Of a stretch of 64,000 bases of DNA, positions 1 through 9,702 are shown in pieces; within the stretch, counting starts at the first letter, position 1, and each line of letters starts with the position of its first letter. The notes beneath the pieces were generated by a model. The model saw nothing but the letters and a program-made list of their open reading frames with translations, ran no database searches and had not been told where the DNA came from. The position numbers and the translations under genes were made by a program. This DNA comes from Alisma plantago-aquatica. Taxonomy: Eukaryota > Streptophyta > Magnoliopsida > Alismatales > Alismataceae. The stretch lies in contig OY856409.1 of assembly GCA_963693085.1 (NCBI GenBank), forward strand, positions 243,650,558 to 243,714,557, written 5' to 3'.

Positions 1-190
1 GATTTGATCAAACGGTTTCAAACCGTTTGAGCTCCAAACGGTTTGGAAGGTCAACCTTTCCAAACGGTCAACACATCCAAACGGTCTCAAGACCGTTTGG
101 ATCAAATGGTCTCAAGACCGTTTGAGACCAAACGGTCTCAAGACCGTTTGGTGGTTGAAACCGTTTGAAGGTTGGAACCGTTTGAAGGTG
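1..190. repeat. Palindromic 26-bp array in the 5' LTR
   Basis: Tandem and dispersed copies of a near-perfect palindrome with arms CAAACGGTCT and AGACCGTTTG around a two-base centre. A variant CAAACGGTTT / AAACCGTTTG is also present. The matching array in the 3' LTR (7359-7515) has one 26-bp unit fewer. Confidence 0.85.
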
Positions 191-475
191 TACATGGTGG
201 TCTGTACTTAATCAATTGATGGTGTAATTAGTTCAATGGTGATCTAATCTAAACCCAAATGGTAACCTAGGTCATTAAGGGACTAAGTGATTAGTGAGTT
301 GACCCATGATGGTGATCATGAGGCAAATTACCAAAATACCCTTGAGGGGTCTAAAGAGGTAAAACCTTGTTCTAATCAAACCCTAATCACATGATGATGA
401 TGTTTTGGCTTATGTAAGTCAATGAGGACTTAACCCAACCTGATCTAGAGTGGTGTCATCACCATCTACTAGTGA

Positions 476-536
476 GAGGAGAGAGAAAGTATTCCAAGAG
501 AGAGAAAGTATCCTAGAGAGAGAAAGTACCCTTTTT
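476..536. repeat. Purine-rich triplicated motif in LTR
   Basis: Three consecutive copies of a ~19-bp purine-rich motif (core GAGAGAAAGTA) lie between GTGAGAG and CCTTTTTAAGG. The same triplet occurs at the matching position of the 3' LTR (about 7808-7868). Confidence 0.6.
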
Positions 537-2376
537 AAGGTGGAAACTCAAGTGAGATACTTCAAATACACATGAGTGTGCATGATTAGGGTATGATTCA
601 CTTATGTGAGATCATGGAAACCCTAATTGTGATATCCAATGAATCTTAATCTTAATTAAGAGCCTTAATGATGATGTTTCTCTTACATGATGATGTAATG
701 AGCACAATTCACTATAGAGTGAATAGTAAACCCTAATTTTAGGGTAATGACATGAAAGATGAATAGTAAACCCTAATTGTTGAATTGTTTACTATTATCA
801 GTTGATTTAACCATGCAGGTTGTTATGAGATGATGGTCATATCCAGGTATGGAATACCATGTTATATTCATTGAAAGCATACCTTAAGCTTTATGAATAG
901 TGAACTACCTTGATACACTGCTAAGTGACATCTTTTGTGATTTATGGGCTGTGAAAGCCATAAACACCATCAAGGTCATGCTTGACAGATGACTTGTGAT
1001 GAGATGACTGAGAACTGATGATTGAAAACAGTTAGGCCAGCTACATTTATGTATTCTCTTTATAGCTGTTGTGCTAATGTTATTGTTTGAAGAACAATGT
1101 TTAAAGAATACTGAATGTACCTAACTAATCAAGTGAAATGTAGAGCCCTGATCATAGATCCATCATTGTCAGAGTCTAAATGATGGTGAAACAGGTTTTC
1201 CCCAGGGAATTCCTGGATCACATACTTTTGAGTATGTGGGGTACATGGATGTGTAGAACCTTACATCCTAGTGTAGGTATTTTATGTAGATTCTAGTAGT
1301 CCGTCATACCTTCACTAAAAGAGAAAAGGTGAGAGGATTTGATGTAGATTCATGTAGTCCATCACTCCCCCACCACAAAGTCCAAAAGGTGAGATGTATT
1401 ACTACACTCCCTTAAATACACAAACACCGCATCGATGAAAGATAAACAAGAAATCTTCCGATGACGAAGAGAGTACAGAACGCCACTGTAACTCTAAAAA
1501 TAGCGAAGGACCAGTTTACCCTGGTAAGCTATTATAAAGACATCCCGCCAGATGTCTAACAATCAATCCTCTAACTGACTGAGGAAGATGAGGTCTTAAG
1601 AATCCGGCTCTTTTAATGACCTATGTATGATACTGATGTGACTTCTTAGCGATCAGTTGGAGTATGAGTGGTATGCCTCATCTCCACAGGGCATAATAAT
1701 GTTTGTAAAACATAATCAACCGTGTAGTATATCTGCTTAGGTTTAACTACGAGGAACAATGTTTGGTGTTACATTGTTTACATTAATGATCTGTTCAGAT
1801 ATTTTGTATACATGTCCTTTATATGCTTTAAAGACATGGCTGCTTAAGTAGAAGTTGCTTCACTTATTATTAAATCTGCTGTTGTATGATTTATGTTATA
1901 ACAAAGCTTCTAGTGGAGAGTTATAACTCTCGCTGGGACAATTTGTATATTGTCTCACTCCGTAGATTTTAACTCTTTTTAGGTGGTCGTCGAAGACGAA
2001 GGAGACCGCTTAAGGATGAGCAACAATGACAGCAACAGTACCAGGGGCAGCAGTGAATCTCAGGTGGAGATACATGCTGCTGAGTTTGTAGTTAGATAGT
2101 CCTATGCGTCTCTGTACTCTCAGGTTCTAGGAATCAGTGGTTTGAGTTTTTGGTGTGGCTCCTGAGGATTTTGAATCATGTTGTACATAACCACTTAAGA
2201 AGTGGTTTAACAGGGATGTAAACTGTTTACTTGGTTTCTTATAAAAAGGAATTTTATAACTTCCTGATCTTGTCTCAAAAAAATTTTAAGTTTCAGTATT
2301 TTTCATGTTCCGCAACTAATCGAATGCTTCCGCTAAGTTTATATCGTGGTTTTGGAGATCGGAGCCCACAATTAAG

Positions 2377-2388
2377 TGGTATCAGAGC
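2377..2388 (+). other. Primer binding site, initiator tRNA-Met
   Basis: TGGTATCAGAGC lies six bases after the LTR end. It is the standard plant site complementary to the 3' end of initiator tRNA-Met and fixes the element as plus-strand. Confidence 0.92.
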
Positions 2389-2426
2389 TCTAGGTTCGCC
2401 GAGTCTACAGAGACATAGGACTTAGG

Positions 2427-3386
2427 ATGTCGAGTCTGTCTTTAGTGTTTCTTTCTCATCTAATAGAATCTTCTGCTCCTCAGGAGAAGAAGATATATAA
2501 GGATGAGGAGTTTGTTGCAGAAAGCAACAATGCTACACCTAGAAGAAGTGTAGAGGAGCAAGCAGTAGAGGAACACTTACCTGAGGTTCCCCTAGTTAAT
2601 CCAACCATGATAAGGAATCCTTCCTTAGGAATCACTGTTGGAGAATTTAGGGCAACCATGATGTACCTAGTGGATCAAACACTAGCAGTACAACCCAGAT
2701 TACCAGCTCCTAATGATGATATTTTGGATATCCATAGGATATGTAACCCTCAGCAGCAGGTTGAAGCAGAAGTAAATGATAAATCTTTGAACTCAGAGCA
2801 AGCCTATGCTCAGCCTCAGCCTCATGAATCAGTCCACAGTAATGTTGGGATTAGAATACATCCAGAGACCAGGACCTGTTATAACTGTGGGAAGCCTGGA
2901 CATATCAGATCTAATTGTCTAGAAAGGATATATAGAGGAAGAATTGAGAAAAGGCCTATTCAAATCCAGAAACAAAGGCCTGAAATTCCCAAAAGGAAGA
3001 AGTTTCTGATGTCCCCAACACAACCAGGACCTAGTACATCAAGGCAGTGGTTATTCAGAAAGGATAAGGAACCCTTTAAACCACTACAACTGGAGAGACG
3101 CTGCTACAACTGTGGGAAGGTGGGGCATGTGATGAAGAATTGTCGATCTAAGCCTGTCAATGTGACACAGCCTCCGAGACAAGGGCAACAGGGATCACAG
3201 AGAAGGCAATTTCAAGGAGCAGCTCAAGGACGTGGACAAGCGTCCCAAGTTGGATCATCTGCACCAAATCAACCACAGGGGATAGTGAGGTTCTATGCTG
3301 TGAACCCACCTGATGCAGTGGTCGATCCACGGGTTGTGACAGGTCAGATGAACTTTTATATTCTGATATGTCTAATTCCTGTGTAG
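2427..3386 (+). CDS. Gag remnant with two zinc knuckles
   Basis: A 319-residue ORF that starts 57 bases after the 5' LTR, where gag of a Ty3/gypsy element begins. Two CX2CX4HX4C knuckles are visible, at about residues 151-164 (CYNCGKPGHIRSNC) and 226-239 (CYNCGKVGHVMKNC), separated and followed by basic, Q/P-rich linkers. The knuckles would bind element RNA during particle assembly. I see no capsid (retrotrans_gag) domain between the acidic N-terminus and the first knuckle, so gag is probably internally shortened. No pol follows except a broken protease start, and the reading frame is lost just before the protease motif. It is open over its whole length, unlike other transposon genes in the window. 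Whether a capsid-less protein still works is unknown. Confidence 0.75.
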   Translation: MSSLSLVFLSHLIESSAPQEKKIYKDEEFVAESNNATPRRSVEEQAVEEHLPEVPLVNPTMIRNPSLGITVGEFRATMMYLVDQTLAVQPRLPAPNDDILDIHRICNPQQQVEAEVNDKSLNSEQAYAQPQPHESVHSNVGIRIHPETRTCYNCGKPGHIRSNCLERIYRGRIEKRPIQIQKQRPEIPKRKKFLMSPTQPGPSTSRQWLFRKDKEPFKPLQLERRCYNCGKVGHVMKNCRSKPVNVTQPPRQGQQGSQRRQFQGAAQGRGQASQVGSSAPNQPQGIVRFYAVNPPDAVVDPRVVTGQMNFYILICLIPV

Positions 3387-3387
3387 T

Positions 3388-3535
3388 ATCTTCTCTGTTT
3401 GACCCGGGTGCTACGCACTCTTTTATCACTCGAAGAGTGATCCGTAACTGCAATATGACATTCAGTCATAGGGCAGGAAGTTGTTGTTGGAGACTCCGTT
3501 GAGTGTTTCTGCTGTTATGCAGGAGGTATGATCTC
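3388..3535 (+). pseudogene. Broken start of gypsy aspartic protease
   Basis: Just after the gag stop, another frame reads a retroviral-type aspartic protease start: SLFDPGATHSFIT at about 3391-3429 (family form LFDSGATHSF, with the catalytic Asp of DSG present and Ser changed to Pro). A further frame change leads to LLLETPLSVSAVMQE near 3479-3525, which also matches this region of gypsy polyproteins. Nothing of reverse transcriptase, RNase H or integrase follows before the 3' LTR. Two frameshifts in about 150 bases mean it is not functional. Confidence 0.7.
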
Positions 3536-4172
3536 CCTGCATTCTTTTCTTTTCTAATCATCGCATTCGAGTGGATCCAATACCTTGATATGCAAGGATT
3601 TGATAGAATCCTCGAGCCATGATTGATTAGGCAAGATAAATGGTATTTCTTATAAATCTCTTTATGATCTTTTGGAACAAGTTAAAATAGTAGTTGATTG
3701 AACTATTCTTTGATTGGTCTCATAAAAGCTTTCTATGATGCATTAGATATAATCGTTTTATAATACATGTTTACTTCTATAAGAAGAAAATGTATTAAAG
3801 AATTGATCTGAATGCAGGATTCAATAAAAGTTAATAAGTATGAATGAAAGGATGGAAAAAGAGAAGGAACATAGTAATATACAAGTACATATTTTCTTAC
3901 CTCAGTAATCATATACCCTGGCCAGGTATACAATTACTGATGATGAAGTAAATATGAAAACCTTGAAGTTGTTATCATTTGATTACTCTGATCAAGTAGT
4001 CAATCTAAAACAACTTAAAGGGCATCATAAGATAAGAAAATGAGAATATAGAAGGTCAACCATGATTAGTAATGGTTGAAAGAATTTATGTAATGAGCAA
4101 TGTTCCATGATAAAAGGAAGAAAGAGATATAAAGTTTTGATAACACAAGTAATTAATACCAAATTAAGAATG
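3536..4172. other. Non-coding interior of element 1
   Basis: AT-rich sequence between the protease remnant and the hairpin repeats. I see no conserved coding motif here; this is where pol would sit in a complete gypsy element. Confidence 0.6.
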
Positions 4173-4258
4173 TTAAGAACATCCCTTGTTAGGGGTTTAT
4201 GTTCTTAAATAAGGGTAGAATTTTAAGAACATCCCTTGTTAGGGGTTTATGTTCTTAA
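4173..4258. repeat. Two identical 36-bp hairpin units
   Basis: Two 36-bp units (4173-4208 and 4223-4258), 50 bases apart, each with perfect 10-bp arms TTAAGAACAT and ATGTTCTTAA around a 16-base loop. The loop plus the start of the right arm, CCTTGTTAGGGGTTTATG, reappears without the arms at 4539-4556 directly before the 3' LTR. Confidence 0.85.
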
Positions 4259-4518
4259 AATAAACATATCTTCTAAAAGAATGTCTGATAAGATAGTTAA
4301 TGCATAAAATAAAGAAAGTTAATATGCTGATTATCAGATGAGATGATAAGACTCAGGGTGAGAGGGCCCTTATATGGTCTTAAATAAATATCAGGGCTTG
4401 AATTTGATCCTAAAGAATGTTGATCAAAATTCTAATAACATCTCCCTGAAAATGGTTTGTTACCTAAGAATGTAACAATGTGTATGCTGAAACAATATCT
4501 GCTTTCCCCTTTTCTTCC

Positions 4519-4559
4519 TAAGATTTCGGGGACGAAATCCTTGTTAGGGGTTTATGATT
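4519..4559 (+). other. Conserved box and polypurine-tract region before 3' LTR
   Basis: TTTCGGGGACGAAATCC followed by TTGTTAGGGGTTTATG abuts the LTR start TGTAACACCCC. In plant gypsy elements the end of pol and the plus-strand primer sit here as a GAGGACGAAATTC-like box followed by a G-rich tract. It supports the LTR start at 4560. Confidence 0.75.
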
Positions 4560-7500
4560 TGTAACACCCCAGACCTAGGTTATAAGATAACCCTAGGTGT
4601 TTTGCCTAAATATGAAATTAAAAGTTTGTAATTATCCTTTGGTATGTAATTAAATCTTTTATGGAACATAAGTTTCCCTTTCTGTCCCTTATAAACCAAT
4701 GTTGAAGTGTTGGTTGCAATACGGGGACCTATGTGAAATTTGCCCAACCAGAGGGGTTAAACTGCAAATTTCACATGTTTATATGTTCCTTTAATGTTGA
4801 GACAACATAGGAATGAATATGATGAGGTTTAAGGGATTTCCCAAGCTTGAGCACCAAGGTGCAGCTGTGGAAGTAACCCCTGTACGTGAAAACCCTAAAT
4901 TGGTGTAAAATGCAAATTACCCGATTTGAGGGATGCAACTTGTAAAATACATCATCTAAAACATCTTTTATGGATCTTGGCATCATTTAGAAAAGGAATG
5001 ATGAAAAGGTTACTTCATGTGAATAATCATATAGTAAAGAACACCTTTGTGATTGAATAATCAAGGTGTATGTATAATAGCCCTCTTATGTGTATGCTTT
5101 AGTGATGGGTTGATCCTCTTTGCCTTCAATTCTTGACCTTAGAAGGAGTTTGTCCTTAGAAATAAGATGAGGGGACGTGCAAGGAAGAAAGGAAGGACTT
5201 AGATGAGAAAGGAGGAAAACATATGTCCTTATGTTGAAAATTCACCCAAGTATATATATAACTTTCCTCACTTAGCAAAGGAACGATCCTCTTCCTTTCA
5301 TTTCTTTTCCCCTTGCTCAAACCGACTAAGGAGAGCTCTGGAGCTCAGGAGGAAGATCAAGGGAGTGCAAGGTAGGTTTGGATCCTTCCTTTTTTGCTTA
5401 ATTCTTGGATGAAACTCGGATTCAAGGTCAAATTCATGGCTAGCTCACTTAGCTCCATCTTTCTAGCCATCTCTTCTCAACCTTCCTTGGAGGATTCACC
5501 TTGGCCGACCTGTGGAGCTTCTAGGACGCCATTAAAGGCTTGGATCTAGAAAGCTTGGAGCTCAAGGAGCAAGCTTTAGGCGGGTTTTATAACTCTAAAC
5601 TTTATGCTTTGATTATACATCCTTTTCTATGCATATAGTTGCTAGTTCTTCTTCTTCCCTATCTTTCCTTGCATCCTTGCAAGCAAAATCGTGAAGAACT
5701 GCTACTGTTCTCAAGGTAGAAGATAAGGGCGTTAATTCCTATGCTTATCCACGGATTTTTTTCACTTTATCAAACGACCTCAACCAATTGCTCCAAACGG
5801 TTTCAAACCGTTTGGTGGGCAAACGGTTTCAGGGTCGTTTGAGGGAAAACGGTCTTGAAGACCGTTTGGTCCCGTTGACCAAGCGAAGACCGTTTGGGAA
5901 TCTTGTTCATCATTATGTAGGTTAATCACCCACAAAATTTGAGAGGTTAACTCCAAAGGAATCGTGAGTTATGAGCAAATCAATTAGCAAAACCAATTGA
6001 ATTAAGTTCTGATTTTCAATCTGTTTAATTTGCCCTTTTTGGGCAAACGGTCTCAAGACCGTTTAAGATGGTTGACTAAACGTTGACCGTTTGGGATTAC
6101 TGTTCATAATGATGTTAATTAACGACTCACCAAATTTGATGGATTAATTCCAAACAAGTCATGAGTTGAAGGATGATTAATAGGGCAAACCCTAATTGAA
6201 ATTAGTGCTGAATCTCCAATGAGTTAAGTTGAGATTTTGGGTTGCTTAGCCCAAACGGTTTCAAGACCGTTTGGGAATCACCCAAACGGTCTCAAGACCG
6301 TTTGGGGGTCACCCCAAGACCGTTTGGAGGTCTGGGGTCAAGTATAGTTGATCAATTGAAGGTCCAAAGGAACCAAACCATATTGCAATTAAGTATTGAT
6401 GTGATGATCAACTCAATAGATCAAACCTTGATGAATTTTCACTAGAGTCCAAAGGATGGATGGGCAAACGGTCTCAAGACCGTTTGGAACTCATCCAAAC
6501 GGTCTCAAGACCGTTTGGTGTCAACCCAAGACCGTTTGGAGGTCTAGGGTTAAGGTAATTGACCAATTTAGGGCCGAATTACAGTGGGTTAGTGAAACAA
6601 TCAAATTGCTGTTTTCTAAGTATAGATCTTGTTGAGTTTTGGGTTGAAGGACCCAAACGGTCTCCAGACCGTTTGGGGGTTCCTCCAAACGGTCTCAAGA
6701 CCGTTTGGGAACAACCCAAGACCGTTTGGAGGTCTAGGTTTGAGATAATCTAATGGTTTGAAGGACCAATTGCAATAAGTTGATGATTTGATACAAATGC
6801 TGATTTTAGACCTAATTGGAGTTCAACCCTAGTCCAAACGACTTGGTTCTTGGTCAAACTTTGGGCAAAAGGTCTCAAGACCGTTTGGAGGATATCCAAA
6901 TGACCGCAAGACCGTTTGGTCCAAGTTTGAGCCCAATTGGAGGTCAATTGATAGGTTCAACCTTGAATTGATTCACATTGTTGAATATTGATGACCATCC
7001 GATTTGAAACCCTAATTGAGGAGGATTCAACCCTAATTGGGTTTCAATTGAGGGTCAACTTGGTGTCCAAGTGATTGAGGTTCATCCTAATTAACTCAAT
7101 TTATAAGTGGTTATCATGGATTTGGTTAATTGAGGGGTTCAACATACATATCCATGACCAATTGTAACTTTTGAACCACTTTGGAGGTCCAAACGGTTTG
7201 AGCCCATTTGGACCAAACGGTCTCAAGACCATTTGGATCCAAACGGTCTCAAGACCGTTTGAGGCCAAACGGTCTCAAGACCATTTGGGACCAAACGGTC
7301 TCAAGACCGTTTGGGCTCAAACGATCTCAGGGTCGTTTGGTCCAATCGATCTCACGTTGATTTGATCAAACGGTTTCAAACCGTTTGAGCTCCAAACGGT
7401 TTGGAAGGTCAACCTTTCCAAACGGTCAACACATCCAAACGGTCTCAAGACCGTTTGGATCAAACGGTCTCAAGACCGTTTGGTGGTTGAAACCGTTTGA

Positions 7501-9702
7501 AGGTTGAAACCGTTTGAAGGTGTACATGGTGGTCTGTACTTAATCAATTGATGGTGTAATTAGTTCAATGGTGATCTAATCTAAACCCTAATGGTAACCT
7601 AGGTCATTAAGGGACTAAGTGATTAGTGAGTTGACCCATGATGGTGATCATGAGGCAAATTACCAAAATACCCTTGAGGGGTCTAAAGAGGTAAAACCTT
7701 GTTCTAATCAAACCCTAATCACATGATGATGATGTTTTGGCTTATGTAAGTCAATGAGGACTTAACCCAACCTGATCTAGAGTGGTGTCATCACCATCTA
7801 CTAGTGAGAGGAGAGAGAAAGTATTCCAAGAGAGAGAAAGTATCCTAGAGAGAGAAAGTACCCTTTTTAAGGTGGAAACTCAAGTGAGATACTTCAAATA
7901 CACATGAGTGTGCATGATTAGGGTATGATTCACTTATGTGAGATCATGGAAACCCTAATTATGATATCCAATGAATCTTAATCTTAATTAAGAGCCTTAA
8001 TGATGATGTTTCTCTTACATGATGATGTAATGAGCACAATTCACTATAGAGTGAATAGTAAACCCTAATTTTAGGGTAATGACATGAAAGATGAATAGTA
8101 AACCCTAATTGTTGAATTGTTTACTATTATCAGTTGATTTAACCATGCAGGTTGTTATGAGATGATGGTCATATCCAGGTATGGAATACCATGTTATATT
8201 CATTGAAAGCATGCCTTAAGCTTTATGAATAGTGAACTACCTTGATACACTGCTAAGTGACATCTTTTGTGATTTATGGGCTGTGAAAGCCATAAACACC
8301 ATCAAGGTCATGCTTGACAGATGACTTGTGATGAGATGACTGAGAACTGATGATTGAAAAGAGTTAGGCCTGCTACATTTATGTATTCTCATTATAGTTG
8401 TTGTGCTAATGTTATTGTTTGAAGAACAATGTTTAAAGAATATTGAATGTACCTAACTAATCAAGTGAAATGTAGAGCCCTGATCATAGATCCATCATTG
8501 TCAGAGTCTAAATGATGGTGAAACAGGTTTTCCCCAGGGAACTCCTGGATCACATACTTTTGAGTATGTGGGGTACATGGATGTGTAGAACCTTACATCC
8601 TAGTGTAGGTATTTGATGTAGATTCTAGTAGTCTGTCATACCTTCACTAAAAGAGAAAAGGTGAGAGGATTTGATGTAGATTCATGTAGTCCATCACTCC
8701 CCCACCACAAAGTCCAAAAGGTGAGATGTATTACTACACTCCCTTAAAGACACAAACACCGCATCGATGAAAGATAAACAAGAAATCTTCCGATGACGAA
8801 GAGAGTACAGAACGCCACTGTAACTCTAAAAATAGCGAAGGACCAGTTTACCCTGGTAAGCTATTACAAAGACATCCCGCCAGATGTCTAACAATCAATC
8901 CTCTAACTGACTGAGGAAGATGAGGTCTTAAGAATCCGGCTCTTTTAATGACCTATGTATGATACTGATGTGACTTCTTAGCGATCAGTTGGAGTATGAG
9001 TGGTATGCCTCATCTCCACAGGGCATAATAATGTTTGTAAAACATAATCAACCGTGTAGTATATCTGCTTAGGTTTAACTACGAGGAACAATGTTTGGTG
9101 TTACATTGTTTACATTAATGATCTGTTCAGATATTTTGTATACATGTCCTTTATATGCTTTAAAGACATGGCTGCTTAAGTAGAAGTTGCTTCACTTATT
9201 ATTAAATCTGCTATTGTATGATTTATGTTATAACAAAGCTTCTAGTGGAGAGTTATAACTCTCGCTGGGACAATTTGTATATTGTCTCACTCCGTAGATT
9301 TTAACTCTTTTTAGGTGGTCGTCGAAGACGAAGGAGACCGCTTAAGGATGAGCAACAATGACAGCAACAGTACCAGGGGCAGCAGTGAATCTCAGTTGGA
9401 GATACTGGCTGTTGAGTTTGTAGTTAGATAGTCCTATGCGTCTCTGTACTCTCAGGTTCTAGGAATCAGTGGTTTGATTTTTTGGTGTGGCTCCTGAGGA
9501 TTTTGAATCATGTTGTACATAACCACTTAACAAGTGGTTTAACAGGGATGTAAACTGTTTACTTGGTTTCTTATAAAAAGGAATTTTATAACTTCCAGAT
9601 CTTGTCTCAAAAAAATTTTAATTTTCAGTATTTTTCATGTTCCGCAACTAATCGAATGCTTCCGCTAAGTTTATATCGTGGTTTTGGAGATCGGAGCCCA
9701 CA
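4560..9702 (+). mobile_element. Element 1: complete 3' LTR, 5.1 kb
   Basis: Begins TGTAACACCC right after the polypurine region and ends GAGCCCACA, the same end as the 5' LTR. At 5,143 bp it is far longer than the 2.2-kb interior, a LARD-like, non-autonomous layout. It contains several palindrome clusters. To its right (9703 on) the sequence matches the middle of element 2's LTR (copy near 14805), so element 1 inserted inside element 2. The target duplication cannot be checked because the left end is outside the window. Confidence 0.9.
5786..7515. repeat. Palindrome clusters in the 3' LTR
   Basis: More than twenty copies of the CAAACGGTCT/AGACCGTTTG palindrome or its CAAACGGTTT/AAACCGTTTG form. 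They lie in clusters near 5790-5895, 6050-6100, 6250-6330, 6465-6545, 6655-6730, 6865-6920 and 7185-7515, spaced by unique sequence. Pairs of palindromes are often followed by a half-unit (CCCAAGACCGTTTGG then AGGTCT), so a higher-order unit of about 200 bp seems to repeat between 6240 and 6760. Small ORFs here only translate the repeat. Confidence 0.85.

Larger units (their letters stand above)
1..2370 (+). mobile_element. Element 1: 5' LTR, right part
   Basis: This stretch is repeated almost base for base at 7359-9702, so it is the right-hand part of the 5' LTR of a long-LTR retrotransposon whose first ~2.8 kb of LTR lies left of the window. The LTR ends in ...GAGCCCACA at 2370 and is followed after six bases by a tRNA-Met primer site. 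By eye the two copies differ at roughly one base per hundred, plus a 26-bp copy-number difference in the palindrome array near the start. This indicates a young insertion. Short ORFs inside it are not coding. Confidence 0.9.

Noticed and set aside
720..790. AAACCCTAA telomere-like motifs
   Set aside because: Only scattered single copies in both LTRs, not a tandem telomeric array.
6242..7365. Several 60-70 aa ORFs reading NGLKTVW / QTVSRPF
   Set aside because: They are translations of the palindromic LTR repeat in successive frames, with no domain.
5786..7515. Regularly spaced short palindromes reminiscent of a CRISPR array
   Set aside because: Unit spacing is irregular, spacers are LTR sequence shared between both LTRs, and the context is a plant retrotransposon.
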